Origin: Pararhizobium sp. IMCC21322
Lineage (GTDB): Bacteria; Pseudomonadota; Alphaproteobacteria; Rhizobiales; GCA-2746425
DNA: 64,000 nt
Direction: 5' to 3'
NCBI RefSeq assembly: GCF_030758295.1
Contig: NZ_CP132335.1
Span: forward strand, 3,200,412-3,264,411
The notes beneath the pieces were generated by a model. The model saw only the letters and a program-made list of their open reading frames with translations, had not been told where the DNA came from and ran no database searches. Positions 9,338 to 18,766 of this stretch are shown here, piece after piece (position 1 is the first letter of the stretch; each line of letters begins with the position of its first letter). The position numbers and the translations under genes were made by a program.

Positions 9338-10004
9338 CGGACTCCTCCAAAGGATTGGCGTGAGACAAAAGCTGTAAAAACCGGGACCCGATTTGAGCAG
9401 CCATGGGTATTTCCCCCGAGACCACCTTGACCGGTCTGCCCGCAGCATCAATTCCGATCTGAAATGGCGGGCCATAACGTTCGGTCACAATCCCTATGCG
9501 TGATAGCAGACGCTCGTGAGACAGGTCTGAAAAGGCCACAAGACGATCAGCATTCACTGCAAAAGCAAAGCGAAACATAGAGGCATAGGTGGTCAGGGCA
9601 TATGAAAAACGCCGCTCGCCCATGGCGACCACAAAACGGCTGATTTCCCAACTGCTTTCGTCTTCCGGATAGGATTTGAGAGTGGCGAGGTGACGGAATT
9701 TTTCTGCTGCAAGATAAGTCCTGTCAGCTCTGATAGCCCGGAAAGATCCAACCAGAATGTCCTTATGCCGAACCGCACAATGCACGGTGTCAGCCCGGTC
9801 GAACTCATCCCGTTCCAAACCTTGGGTAACCGTAAGATCCCAGCCAAGTGAATCAACCAGAATGCGCTTGCGAAACGCCATCACATCAAGCACATCCTGG
9901 CAGGCGTCTTCAGCAGTTCCGATGACAATTTTTATGTCTGAATCTGAATTTGAAGTACCTGTTAAAAGCAAGGTCGCCTCCCGCCAGCAGCTATGGTGAG
10001 ACAT
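9297..10004 (-). CDS. luxI: Acyl-homoserine lactone synthase, LuxI family
   Basis: This enzyme makes an N-acyl-homoserine lactone from S-adenosylmethionine and an acyl carrier. Nearly all family-invariant residues are present in correct spacing: Arg45, Trp55, Asp66 and Asp69 (ERDEFD), Arg89, Phe103, Glu120 and Arg123 (SSWEISRF). The position equivalent to LuxI Phe28 is Leu49, a departure from consensus. The ATG at 10004 leaves only 34 bp to luxR. A TTG at 9971 preceded by GGGAGG would give a more usual N-terminus and is a fair alternative. The gene runs into the P450 gene. The acyl chain cannot be predicted from sequence. Confidence 0.93.
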   Translation of the reverse strand: MSHHSCWREATLLLTGTSNSDSDIKIVIGTAEDACQDVLDVMAFRKRILVDSLGWDLTVTQGLERDEFDRADTVHCAVRHKDILVGSFRAIRADRTYLAAEKFRHLATLKSYPEDESSWEISRFVVAMGERRFSYALTTYASMFRFAFAVNADRLVAFSDLSHERLLSRIGIVTERYGPPFQIGIDAAGRPVKVVSGEIPMAAQIGSRFLQLLSHANPLEESDVYSLPRRRSISA

Positions 10005-10038
10005 AACGATTTATGCTAGCAAATAACCATCCCGATAA

Positions 10039-10833
10039 ATGGTGAGTTTTGAAATGAAACTTGAGAAGGCAATATCTGACATCGAAAGATGTTCTTCTCA
10101 GGACCAGTTGGTGTCTGTCCTCAACACCATTGTGAATGATTTCGGATTTGCCGCATTCTGCTTTCTTGATGGTGGAATGCCCGGCGAAATTGACCCCTTC
10201 TACGTCGGAACAACGGGCAGCGGATGGGAGATCGACTACGCCTCAAACGACTTTATCCTAATTGATGAATGTCTCAAAACCGCTCGCAGAACGAATGTGC
10301 CCTTCCTGTGGGCCAGTGTGCCGCTTCCACAAAGAACCGGAAAAAGAAAACCTGGTGCCCACAGGCTCATGGAAGCCGCCATGGATTATGGATTTCAGGA
10401 AGGCCTCGTCATACCGTTCCATTTTGTCGATGACATTGGGCGCATGCGCTCCTGCGTCTGCACCTTGTTCTGGCATGAAAAGCCAGCGCGCCTGTATCAG
10501 CACATCGAAGATATGCGCCATTTCCTCCATGTCATCCTGATCTACTGGATGCAGGAGCTCATGCGCATTCGGGAGACAGGAAAAAGCAACGGCGACGTAA
10601 TACCCTTCAGCCGGCGGGAACAGGCATTTCAAACAACGCGCCTTACGGATCGTGAACGCGAAGTGCTGTCATGGGCAAGCAGGGGCAAAACGGCAGCGGA
10701 AACCGCACGTATTTTATCTATTTCAACAGAGACAATTGATACCCATATAAAGAATGCTATGGAGAAGCTTCAGGCCGGTAATAAGACGCATGCTGTTGCC
10801 AGAAGCATCTTTCTTGGTTTAATCGACGTTTAG
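10039..10833 (+). CDS. luxR: LuxR-family quorum-sensing transcription regulator
   Basis: This 264-residue regulator has an N-terminal autoinducer-binding domain (about residues 15-165) and a C-terminal LuxR helix-turn-helix (LTDREREVLSWASRGKTAAE to HIKNAMEKLQ, about residues 200-250). It is divergent from luxI and is its likely cognate receptor. An ATG at 10054 with GGTGAG upstream is an alternative start, five codons in. The intergenic gap is only 34 bp, with a TGCTAGCA palindrome at 10014-10021. No convincing 20-bp lux box was found there, so any operator may extend into the coding regions. Confidence 0.9.
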   Translation: MVSFEMKLEKAISDIERCSSQDQLVSVLNTIVNDFGFAAFCFLDGGMPGEIDPFYVGTTGSGWEIDYASNDFILIDECLKTARRTNVPFLWASVPLPQRTGKRKPGAHRLMEAAMDYGFQEGLVIPFHFVDDIGRMRSCVCTLFWHEKPARLYQHIEDMRHFLHVILIYWMQELMRIRETGKSNGDVIPFSRREQAFQTTRLTDREREVLSWASRGKTAAETARILSISTETIDTHIKNAMEKLQAGNKTHAVARSIFLGLIDV

Positions 10834-10885
10834 GCTGCGAATATACGGCCTGTTAAGAGAAACAACACAAATCTGGAAAATCCCA

Positions 10886-11902
10886 ATGTCAGATCCCTAC
10901 AAGATTCTGGGGGTGACGAAGGGCGCGAGTGCTGCTGATATAAAGTCTGCATTCCGCAATCTCGCCAAAAAGAACCACCCGGACCAGAACCCGGACGACC
11001 CAAAAGCAAAAGAACGCTTTTCGAGGCTCAACAATGCCTATGATGTCATAGGTGACAGTGAAAAACGTGCGCAGTTTGATCGCGGTGAGATCGACGGCGA
11101 CGGTAATCCCGTTCACCCTGGTTTTGGTGGCGGCGGTGCCGGCGGCGGCGGTTTTGGCGGTTTTGGCCAAGGCGGCGGTCCACGTCCAGGCGGCGCATCG
11201 GGGCAGACATTTTCTGGCGGTGGCGCAGAAGAAATCCTCAGCGAGATATTTGGCGGACGCGGCGGCTTCGGACGTCCCGGGTCTGGGCAAAGTGGACCCG
11301 GACAAGGCGGGTTTGGACAAGGCGGATTTGGCCAGGCTGGCGCTGGACAACAGGGATTTGGTGGCGCCCGCAGAGCACAAAAAGGCGCTGATGTCGAAGG
11401 CAGGCTGGCCATCACTCTGGAAGATTTTGCGTCAGGAAAAAAAGCGTCTGTAACGCTCGGCGACGGCAGAACTGTTGCCGTAGCGGTGCCAATAGGCACA
11501 AAGGACGGCCAGACCATAAGACTGAAGGGCCAGGGCGCACCAAGCCCTACGGGTGGCGCGCCTGGAGATGCCAGGATTACAGTAAGATTTGTGCCCCACC
11601 CGCTGTTCAAAGTGGATGGTACGAATCTGCGGTACGACGCCCCCATCCATTTGCATGAAGCCTATCTTGGTGGCAAAATTCAGGTCCCGACCCTGGCTGG
11701 TCGAATTAACCTGACAGTCCCGCCAAAAAGCAACTCCGGCAGCACAATGCGAATTCCCGGCAAAGGTCTGCCGGGAAAATCAAAGTCTGGCGATCTGTTG
11801 GTGAGTCTGCAAATACAATTTCCAGATCAGCCGGAACCTGAACTGGAAGCCCTCATGAAACGCTGGGCGCAAGAAGGCCGTCCTCCACTGAAACAAAAGT
11901 GA
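10886..11902 (+). CDS. DnaJ-type J-domain co-chaperone (CbpA-like, no zinc finger)
   Basis: This 338-residue Hsp40 has a J domain at residues 1-70 with the HPD motif (NHPDQNPD) that stimulates DnaK ATPase. A long Gly/Phe-rich linker (about 80-170, with repeats of GFGQGG) follows, then the C-terminal substrate-binding domains (EGRLAITLEDF, PHPLFKVDGTNL, VPTLAGRINLTVPP). The CXXCXGXG zinc-finger repeats of DnaJ are absent, so this is a class B protein like CbpA. The Sua5 gene begins right at its stop, which suggests one transcription unit. Confidence 0.9.
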   Translation: MSDPYKILGVTKGASAADIKSAFRNLAKKNHPDQNPDDPKAKERFSRLNNAYDVIGDSEKRAQFDRGEIDGDGNPVHPGFGGGGAGGGGFGGFGQGGGPRPGGASGQTFSGGGAEEILSEIFGGRGGFGRPGSGQSGPGQGGFGQGGFGQAGAGQQGFGGARRAQKGADVEGRLAITLEDFASGKKASVTLGDGRTVAVAVPIGTKDGQTIRLKGQGAPSPTGGAPGDARITVRFVPHPLFKVDGTNLRYDAPIHLHEAYLGGKIQVPTLAGRINLTVPPKSNSGSTMRIPGKGLPGKSKSGDLLVSLQIQFPDQPEPELEALMKRWAQEGRPPLKQK

Positions 11903-11904
11903 CG

Positions 11905-12942
11905 ATGTCTCAAACAAGCAGTCACGAACACCAAGGCCTGATGCCGCAAGGTCCTGAAGCTGCAGTTGCAGCTTTAGCCCTTCTTGCGGAGGGGCAACTG
12001 GTTGGCCTGCCAACAGAAACAGTCTATGGGCTGGCAGCCGATGCCACGAGCGACCGGACCGTTGCACAAATATATGCCGCCAAAGGTCGCCCCAGCTTCA
12101 ACCCGCTGATCTGCCACGTGGATGGGGTCGATATGGCTCACTCATTCGCCCATATCGATGAACGTGCGCATCAACTCATCAAAAAATTCTGGCCCGGCGG
12201 TCTTACGCTGGTATTGCCTCGCAAAGCCGGGGCGTCAGTCAGCGAGCTGGCAATTGCTGGCCTTGAAACTATAGCCCTGCGCTGCCCGGACAGCGCCTTC
12301 ACCAGATCAATCATCAGCCAACTGCAACGCCCCCTCGCCGCTCCCAGCGCCAATCCCTCTGGCCTCCTGAGCCCCACACGGGCCAGTGATGTCCGGTTGG
12401 CCTTCCCGATTGACACAGTTCCGCTGGTGGTTGACGGCGGACCCTGTCCGGTGGGACTGGAATCCACAATTGTTGCCTGCTGTCCCGGAGCTCCATTGAC
12501 ACTCCTGCGACCTGGTGCCGTCACCCGGGAGCAATTAGAGGCTGCGTTGCACGGAGAGGTCCTTGAAGATCACCGGGCAACTGCAGATGATCAACTCTCA
12601 CCATCTGCGCCAGGCATGCTCACATCCCACTACGCGCCAAGGGCAAAAGTTTGCTTGAGTTCCGGGGCCGCGTCACACGTGGGACACAATGACGCAGTCC
12701 TGACATTTGCCGGACACAGCCTTCCCGGCCAAACAGACGCAAACACCTGTCTGGACCTCAGCAGATCCGGAGACTGCGTGGAAGCAGCCGCAAATCTGTT
12801 TTCCATGCTGCGCAGATTGGATGCACTCCACCCAGACACAATTCACGTTGTAGCGCCCCCCAGGAAGGGTCTTGGCGTAGCAATTTACGACCGCTTGCAG
12901 CGTGCATCCGCGCCGCGTAACAATGACAAACACGATTTGTGA
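11905..12942 (+). CDS. L-threonylcarbamoyladenylate synthase (Sua5/YrdC)
   Basis: This enzyme makes threonylcarbamoyl-AMP from Thr, bicarbonate and ATP for t6A37 modification of tRNAs reading ANN codons. The YrdC domain fills residues 15-205, with the KxR...SxN pattern (AAKGRPSFNPLI) and PTETVYGLAADA, PSANPSGLLSPT and LESTIVACCPG. A C-terminal Sua5 domain (SAPGMLTSHYAPRAKV onward) makes it the two-domain Sua5 form of about 345 residues. ATG 11905 lies two bases after the dnaJ-like stop; a GTG at 11899 that overlaps that stop is possible. Confidence 0.92.
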   Translation: MSQTSSHEHQGLMPQGPEAAVAALALLAEGQLVGLPTETVYGLAADATSDRTVAQIYAAKGRPSFNPLICHVDGVDMAHSFAHIDERAHQLIKKFWPGGLTLVLPRKAGASVSELAIAGLETIALRCPDSAFTRSIISQLQRPLAAPSANPSGLLSPTRASDVRLAFPIDTVPLVVDGGPCPVGLESTIVACCPGAPLTLLRPGAVTREQLEAALHGEVLEDHRATADDQLSPSAPGMLTSHYAPRAKVCLSSGAASHVGHNDAVLTFAGHSLPGQTDANTCLDLSRSGDCVEAAANLFSMLRRLDALHPDTIHVVAPPRKGLGVAIYDRLQRASAPRNNDKHDL

Positions 12943-12964
12943 TTTTTGTGATTCATTTGTGATT
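12936..12964. repeat. Three tandem copies of TTTGTGATT
   Basis: TTTGTGATT occurs at 12936-12944, 12945-12953 and 12956-12964, exactly in each case. The first copy includes the Sua5 stop codon. The array sits 15 bp before the TTG start of the deacetylase gene. It may be a replication-slippage product or a binding-site cluster for the downstream gene. Confidence 0.6.
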
Positions 12965-12978
12965 TAGAGGCACGGAAT

Positions 12979-13914
12979 TTGGCTACCCAGCTATATCAGC
13001 ATGACAGCTTCCTCAATCACGAGACACCGGTGGGGCATCCAGAACGACCCGACCGGATACGTGCACTGAAAGATGTCCTCGCCGATCCGCATTTTGACGC
13101 ACTGGTCAAGGTGGACGCGCCGATGGGCGATATAGAGACAGTTCTGCTGGCTCACCCGGAGAGCTATCTGAACATGATACGGGATGCCATTCCCGATGCA
13201 GGCATTTCACGGATCGACAATGACACAGTGGCGTCTCCCGGTTCATGGGAAGCAGCGCTACGTGGCTTTGGCGCGGCCAATGCAGCTGTCGATGCCGTGA
13301 TGACCGGCGAGGCACACAATGCCTTCTGCGCCATTCGTCCGCCCGGCCATCACGCCGAGCGAACCACAGCAATGGGATTTTGCCTTTTTAACAATGTGGT
13401 TATTGCAACACGTCACGCCCAAAAGGCCCATGGCGCGGAGCGCGTCGCAATTGTGGATTTTGATGTTCACCACGGCAATGGATGCCAGGATATCCTTTGG
13501 AATGATCCGACAGCACTATATTGCTCGACCCATCAAATGCCGCTTTACCCCGGCACCGGTTCACTGAATGAGACCGGAGACCATGACAACATTGTCAATG
13601 CGCCCTTGACCGCAGGTGATGGCGGCGCCGAGTTTCGTGAAGCCATGGAAACACGTATATTTCCGGCAATCAGCAATTTCCAACCGGACCTTATAATGAT
13701 TTCAGCAGGTTTTGATGCGCATCATCGCGACCCGCTTGCGCAAATCAACCTGCAGGGTGAGGATTTCAAATGGGTCACGGAGAAACTGCTTGAACTGGCC
13801 GATACGCATGCATCCGGCCGGGTGGTTTCACTGCTGGAAGGTGGTTATGATCTGATGGGACTGGCCGAATCAGCTGCCCGTCATATAGATGAACTGATGA
13901 ATGCGAGCACCTGA
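12979..13914 (+). CDS. Histone deacetylase-like / acetylpolyamine amidohydrolase family protein
   Basis: This 311-residue zinc-dependent deacetylase belongs to the HDAC/AcuC/AphA superfamily. The charge-relay and zinc residues are all visible: RPPGHHAERTTAMGFCLFNN (catalytic His pair), VDFDVHHGNG (Asp and His zinc ligands) and SAGFDAHHRDPL (third ligand Asp). The product starts at a TTG with a GAGG sequence about ten bases upstream (TTGGCTACCCAG). The natural substrate could be acetylated protein or acetyl-polyamine and is not decided here. It is followed at 6 bp by xseB, an arrangement common in alphaproteobacteria. Confidence 0.9.
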   Translation: MATQLYQHDSFLNHETPVGHPERPDRIRALKDVLADPHFDALVKVDAPMGDIETVLLAHPESYLNMIRDAIPDAGISRIDNDTVASPGSWEAALRGFGAANAAVDAVMTGEAHNAFCAIRPPGHHAERTTAMGFCLFNNVVIATRHAQKAHGAERVAIVDFDVHHGNGCQDILWNDPTALYCSTHQMPLYPGTGSLNETGDHDNIVNAPLTAGDGGAEFREAMETRIFPAISNFQPDLIMISAGFDAHHRDPLAQINLQGEDFKWVTEKLLELADTHASGRVVSLLEGGYDLMGLAESAARHIDELMNAST

Positions 13915-13920
13915 GGAGCA

Positions 13921-14166
13921 ATGATGAGCGACGACAAAGCAGATCTGAAATCCATGAGTTTTGAAACTGCGCTCGCAGAATTGGAAACAATTGTCGCCCG
14001 CCTGGAAAAAGGCGACGTGCCTTTGGAAGAATCCATTTCCATCTATGAGCGTGGCGAAGCACTAAAAGCCAGATGCGACACTCTGTTGAAATCAGCGGAA
14101 GAAAAAGTCGAGAAAATCAGAACCAATGCTGATGGACAAGCAGCATCGACCGAGCCGCTCGACTGA
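13921..14166 (+). CDS. xseB: Exodeoxyribonuclease VII small subunit
   Basis: This is the 81-residue small subunit of the XseA/XseB single-strand exonuclease. It shows the family core SFETALAELETIVARLEKGDVPLEESISIYERGEAL, a helical hairpin, followed by CDTLLKSAEEKVEKI. The length matches the family. It follows the deacetylase at 6 bp, with GAGGAG as its ribosome site, and may be co-transcribed with it. The large subunit gene is not in the window. Confidence 0.93.
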   Translation: MMSDDKADLKSMSFETALAELETIVARLEKGDVPLEESISIYERGEALKARCDTLLKSAEEKVEKIRTNADGQAASTEPLD

Positions 14167-14268
14167 TCAATTGTTTCACAGATATTGACGGTTATTCTAC
14201 AGCGTCAACCATTGGTGTGATTTCTCGACTGTGATCTAAATCTGTAATAACAGATGAGGAGATCAGAC

Positions 14269-15186
14269 ATGACCTGGCACCCCGCAGAAGACCCCGTCCC
14301 GGGTGATAAAAAAGCCTGCGACGCGATCGAGACAATCATTGTGCCCCGTGCCCGTGATCTTGGCGGGTTTGAGGTTCGCCGCGCTCTGCCATCTGCCCGG
14401 AAACAGATGATTGGGCCCTTCATATTCTTTGACCAGATGGGCCCTGCAGAATTCCTCACCGATCAGGGCATTGATGTGCGGCCCCATCCGCATATTGGTC
14501 TGTCGACGGTGACCTATCTGTTTTCCGGTGAAATCTACCATCGCGACAGCCTGGGCACTGAACTGCCAATTGCGCCAGGTGCCGTCAACTGGATGACCGC
14601 GGGCAAAGGTATCGTCCATTCCGAACGCACTTCAGATGAAACACGCAAGAAAGGTCAGAACCTGTTTGGCATTCAGACCTGGGTGGCCATGCCCAGGCAG
14701 TTTGAGGAAATCGATCCTGATTTTGAGCATCAATCAGCCAATGCCCTGCCAGTCCTCAATGATGGCGGCGCGAACACGCGGATCATCATAGGTGACATGT
14801 ATGGTCAGAAATCGCCGGTAAAAACCTATTCCGACATGTTCTATGCCTCTGCGGAATTACAGGCAGGCGGCGTTTTACCGCTGGATGCGGATTACGAGGA
14901 ACGCGGCGTTTACATTGTATCGGGCGAAATTGACATTGCCGGGGACCGTTTTGAAGGCGGGCGGCTTCTGGTATTCCGCCCCGGCGACCGGATCACAATC
15001 CGCGCCAACAAACCATCGCGGCTGATGTTGCTGGGCGGTGAGCCGATGGATGGACCACGTCACATCTGGTGGAACTTCGTATCATCCAGCAAAGAACGGA
15101 TTGATCAGGCCAAAGAGGACTGGCGTCAGGCGCGCTTTGATACCGTTCCCGGTGATGAAGAAGAGTTTATTCCCTTGCCCGGATAG
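14269..15186 (+). CDS. Pirin family protein
   Basis: This 305-residue bicupin is of the pirin type. The N-terminal cupin carries the metal-binding signature FDQMGPAEF...RPHPHIGLSTVTYLFSGEIYHRDSLG, with His residues and a Glu placed for Fe binding, and the family block GIVHSERT. The C-terminal cupin begins near residue 180. Some pirins have quercetinase activity and others act as redox regulators; no choice is possible here. ATG 14269 is chosen because the in-frame ATG at 14254 overlaps the AGGAG ribosome site (14257-14261). Confidence 0.9.
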   Translation: MTWHPAEDPVPGDKKACDAIETIIVPRARDLGGFEVRRALPSARKQMIGPFIFFDQMGPAEFLTDQGIDVRPHPHIGLSTVTYLFSGEIYHRDSLGTELPIAPGAVNWMTAGKGIVHSERTSDETRKKGQNLFGIQTWVAMPRQFEEIDPDFEHQSANALPVLNDGGANTRIIIGDMYGQKSPVKTYSDMFYASAELQAGGVLPLDADYEERGVYIVSGEIDIAGDRFEGGRLLVFRPGDRITIRANKPSRLMLLGGEPMDGPRHIWWNFVSSSKERIDQAKEDWRQARFDTVPGDEEEFIPLPG

Positions 15187-15281
15187 GCAACAAGGGACAT
15201 ATATGTGTCACAATCAATGCATAAATCGCACTGTCCAACGGCCAGATGGTCAAAGGGCCCAACCGCGAAAATCAAGAAAGC

Positions 15282-17207
15282 ATGGCCGTGAGCACAAGAC
15301 CGGAGACCCCGCTGCTGGATCAGGTGAATACTCCTGACGATTTGAAAAAAATCGCGGAGTCCGACCTGCCAAGGCTCGCCGAAGAATTGCGGGCCGAAAT
15401 GCTGGATGCCGTCTCGGTAACCGGTGGCCATCTTGGAGCCGGTCTTGGTGTGGTAGAGCTGACAATAGCCCTGCATTATCTGTTTAATACGCCTGACGAT
15501 CGCATTATCTGGGACGTCGGCCACCAATGCTATCCGCACAAGATCCTGACCGGCAGGCGCGACCGCATCCGCACGGTTCGTCAGGGCGGTGGCCTCTCCG
15601 GTTTCACCAAACGCAATGAGAGCATCTACGATCCATTTGGGGCCGCGCACTCCTCCACATCAATCTCAGCCGGGCTGGGAATGGCTGCTGCCCGGGATCT
15701 GGATGGCAAATCCCATAAGGTCATTTCTGTCATTGGCGATGGATCAATGTCTGCCGGCATGGCCTATGAAGCCATGAACAATGCTGGTGCCGTGGATGCC
15801 AGACAGATCGTCATTCTGAACGACAATGACATGTCTATCGCACCGCCTGTTGGGGCCATGAGTGCGTATTTGGCGCGCCTTGTATCAGGACGCACCTATA
15901 TCGGCATCCGCGAAGCGGCAAAGGCCCTGACCAGTCATCTGCCGAAATTCATTCAGCGTAATGCCCGCAAAACGGAAGAATTTACGCGCAGCTTCTTTAC
16001 CGGCGGAACGCTGTTCGAGGAACTCGGTTTCTTCTATGTGGGGCCTGTTGACGGGCATAATTTTGACCATTTGCTGCCGGTTCTGAAAAACATCAAAGAG
16101 GCCGAAAAAGGCCCGATTTTGCTGCATATCGTCACAAAAAAGGGTAAGGGCTACGCGCCTGCAGAGGCCTCCACTGACAAATATCATGGCGTGTCCAAAT
16201 TCAACGTCATTACCGGTGAACAGGCCAAATCCATTCCCAATGCGCCATCCTACACCAGGGTCTTTGGCAGCAGCCTGGTCGATGAGGCACAGCGCGATAA
16301 TAAGATTGTTGGTATCACCGCCGCCATGCCATCGGGCACCGGCATAGACCTGTTTGAAGAATCATTCCCCGAGCGAACGTTCGATGTGGGCATCGCCGAG
16401 CAACATGCCGTTACCTTTGCCGCAGGAATGGCATCGGATGGCTACAAACCATTTGTGGCCATCTATTCCACCTTCCTGCAGCGCGCCTATGATCAGGTCG
16501 TGCATGATGTGTCTATCCAGCAGCTCCCGGTCCGCTTTCCGATCGACCGTGCAGGACTTGTGGGCGCTGACGGCCCCACACATGCTGGCTCGTTCGACAT
16601 TGCCTATCTCGCCTGTCTGCCAAAATTTGTTGTCATGGCTGCTGGCGACGAGGCTGAATTGCGCCACATGGTAGCCACCGCTGTAGCCTATGATGAAGGT
16701 CCGATTTCCTTCCGCTATCCGCGAGGAGAAGGTTTGGGAGTTGAATTGCCGGAGCGGGGCCAAATTCTGGAAATCGGCAAAGGCCGAATTCTGCAGGAAG
16801 GCACCAAAATCGCGCTTCTGTCCTTTGGTGGGCGATTGGGGGAAAGCCTCCAGGCCGCCGAAAGGCTCAATGCTTTGGGCCTGTCGACCACGGTTGCCGA
16901 TGCTCGTTTCGCCAAACCTCTGGATACAGACATGATCGCTGATCTGGCCCGCAATCATGAAGTGCTGATTACCGTCGAAGAGGGCTCTGTTGGCGGGTTT
17001 GGCAGCCATGTGGCAAACTTCCTGACCTTGAACGGATTTTTGGACGGAGTGGTGAAATTCCGCCCCATGACTTTACCTGATATGTACATTGATCAGGATA
17101 AGCCAGACGTCATGTATGCAGCCGCTCTGCTGGATGCAGGTGCGATTGTCGACACCGCAACAAAAGCACTCGGATTGCAGAAAAGCGAACTGATACGTCG
17201 CGCCTGA
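15282..17207 (+). CDS. dxs: 1-deoxy-D-xylulose-5-phosphate synthase
   Basis: This thiamine-diphosphate enzyme condenses pyruvate and glyceraldehyde 3-phosphate in the first step of the MEP isoprenoid pathway. Its 641 residues show the ThDP motif [18 protein letters not shown] with the distal NDN (ILNDNDMSI), the N-terminal [16 protein letters not shown] and [15 protein letters not shown], and the transketolase-like centre [20 protein letters not shown] 15282 (MAVSTRPE) has a purine-rich site upstream; an in-frame ATG at 15246 would add 12 residues. The gene sits in the common alphaproteobacterial xseB-dxs-tlyA neighbourhood. Confidence 0.96.
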   Translation: MAVSTRPETPLLDQVNTPDDLKKIAESDLPRLAEELRAEMLDAVSVTGGHLGAGLGVVELTIALHYLFNTPDDRIIWDVGHQCYPHKILTGRRDRIRTVRQGGGLSGFTKRNESIYDPFGAAHSSTSISAGLGMAAARDLDGKSHKVISVIGDGSMSAGMAYEAMNNAGAVDARQIVILNDNDMSIAPPVGAMSAYLARLVSGRTYIGIREAAKALTSHLPKFIQRNARKTEEFTRSFFTGGTLFEELGFFYVGPVDGHNFDHLLPVLKNIKEAEKGPILLHIVTKKGKGYAPAEASTDKYHGVSKFNVITGEQAKSIPNAPSYTRVFGSSLVDEAQRDNKIVGITAAMPSGTGIDLFEESFPERTFDVGIAEQHAVTFAAGMASDGYKPFVAIYSTFLQRAYDQVVHDVSIQQLPVRFPIDRAGLVGADGPTHAGSFDIAYLACLPKFVVMAAGDEAELRHMVATAVAYDEGPISFRYPRGEGLGVELPERGQILEIGKGRILQEGTKIALLSFGGRLGESLQAAERLNALGLSTTVADARFAKPLDTDMIADLARNHEVLITVEEGSVGGFGSHVANFLTLNGFLDGVVKFRPMTLPDMYIDQDKPDVMYAAALLDAGAIVDTATKALGLQKSELIRRA

Positions 17208-17249
17208 TACAGTGTCAGGTCAAAACCTTCACTAAGTAGAAATTTCAAC

Positions 17250-17281
17250 GGCCATATTTTTTGTGATTGGCCTGTTTTTTT
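17250..17281 (+). terminator. Weak terminator-like stem with T-run after dxs
   Basis: GGCCA (17250-17254) can pair with TGGCC (17268-17272), and seven T residues (17275-17281) follow. The stem is only 5 bp and the loop is 13 nt, so activity is uncertain. Confidence 0.35.
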
Positions 17282-17300
17282 CGAGTGACTGGCATCCCAA

Positions 17301-18677
17301 ATGTTTAAAACAATAAGCTCTATCGGCATAATTTTAGTCGCGGTAGCCATGATCCTCTTCGGTCACGGGCTACAGAGCGCTTTGGTGCCTTTGCGCGCCC
17401 AGATTGAAGGCTTCGGGACGCTTGCAATCGGCATTAGCATCTCTTCCTATTTTGGCGGATTCGTCGTTGGCTGTCTGGTAGGGCCTTTTCTCATCTTGCG
17501 GGGCGGACATATACGCGCCTATGCCGCCATGGTCTCACTGGCCTCGGCAGTGGCACTCCTGCATCCTTTGTTGATCAATGAAGTCGCATGGTCTGTCTTC
17601 CGCTTCATAACAGGCTTTTGTATCGCCGCCTTTTACGTCGTGATCGAAAGCTGGCTCAATGAACGCGCCACCAACGAAAACCGCGGCTTCATCATGTCCA
17701 CTTACATCGTGATTGCACTTGCAGCCACTATGGCAGGTCAGCTCGCCACGGCCTTTACAACGGTGGAAGGGTTTACATTGTTCATTGTGGCTTCAATTGT
17801 GGTGTCAGTAGCGGTCATTCCAATTACCATGACAACCGCAACACAGCCGGCACCCATTACGCTGGTTCGGTTTCGACCCAAACAACTCTACGACACCTCC
17901 CCCGCAGCCTTTGTCTCTGCTCTGTTGATTGGCGTATCAGCAGGAACCACCTGGATGCTGGCACCGGTGTTTGCCACCGGACGCGGCTTTGACACCAGCT
18001 TTGCGGCCATTTTTTCTGCCATCATGATTGGCGGTGGCGCAGTGGCCCAATGGCCTATAGGACGGGCTTCCGATAAATTCGACCGACGTTTGGTCATTGT
18101 ATTCCTTGGTATCGGATCTGCAATTTTCTGCACCCTTTTGGGGCTGATCGAAGGTGACTCCCGTTGGAGCTTTCTGGCACTTGTCTTCATGGTTGGGGTG
18201 TTCACCCACTCAACCTATGCGATTGCTGTAGCCCATGCCTTCGATCACAGCGAGCCTGATACCTATGTCGAAACCTCATCAGGCCTGCTTTTGGCATTTG
18301 GAATTGGGTCCACAATAGGCCCATTAGTCGCCTCATACCTGATGGCACAAACCGGCCCTGGCGCTTTGTTCCTGTCAGTCGCAGTGGTGCAGGTCGTGAT
18401 GGTTGGTTATCTGATCTGGCGCGTTTGGGCGAACAAGGCCGCGAAACACAAAAACAGAGAAGACTTCGATCTGGCATCAACGGCGCCTGTTATTGCCATG
18501 ACCTATGATGAGGCCGTAGACCTCAATACCGACCTTCTCATCCCGGATGGGATTGCCGAAGCTAACGAGTTTGAGGAAGCGCAGACAGCGGTTCAGTACA
18601 ATGATTTCGGGTATTCCATGGACGAAACCGCTGAGGCAGATCAAAGCGTTGAATTTCAATCGGAAACCCGTATATAG
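17301..18677 (+). CDS. MFS transporter, YcaD-like
   Basis: This 458-residue inner-membrane protein has about 12 hydrophobic segments. It resembles the YcaD/UMF group, with GLQSALVPLRAQIEGFGTLAIG near the N-terminus, FGGFVVGCLVGPFLILRGGH as the loop 2-3 motif and WPIGRASDKFDRR as the equivalent motif in the second half. An acidic, non-membrane C-terminal tail of about 75 residues (from HKNREDFD to SETRI) is unusual for the group. The substrate is unknown. It is on the same strand as dxs and sco1. Confidence 0.85.
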   Translation: MFKTISSIGIILVAVAMILFGHGLQSALVPLRAQIEGFGTLAIGISISSYFGGFVVGCLVGPFLILRGGHIRAYAAMVSLASAVALLHPLLINEVAWSVFRFITGFCIAAFYVVIESWLNERATNENRGFIMSTYIVIALAATMAGQLATAFTTVEGFTLFIVASIVVSVAVIPITMTTATQPAPITLVRFRPKQLYDTSPAAFVSALLIGVSAGTTWMLAPVFATGRGFDTSFAAIFSAIMIGGGAVAQWPIGRASDKFDRRLVIVFLGIGSAIFCTLLGLIEGDSRWSFLALVFMVGVFTHSTYAIAVAHAFDHSEPDTYVETSSGLLLAFGIGSTIGPLVASYLMAQTGPGALFLSVAVVQVVMVGYLIWRVWANKAAKHKNREDFDLASTAPVIAMTYDEAVDLNTDLLIPDGIAEANEFEEAQTAVQYNDFGYSMDETAEADQSVEFQSETRI

Positions 18678-18766
18678 AGGCAACAATTTCAGCTTGGTAT
18701 CTGCTCTTCACAGGCGGTCGATTTGAGACGCGCCGTTAATTGTTCCATAGACCAATTGGATGTGTA

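Noticed and set aside
10005-10038. Classical lux box between luxI and luxR
   Set aside because: Only the 8-bp palindrome TGCTAGCA is perfect; outer positions do not keep lux-box symmetry.
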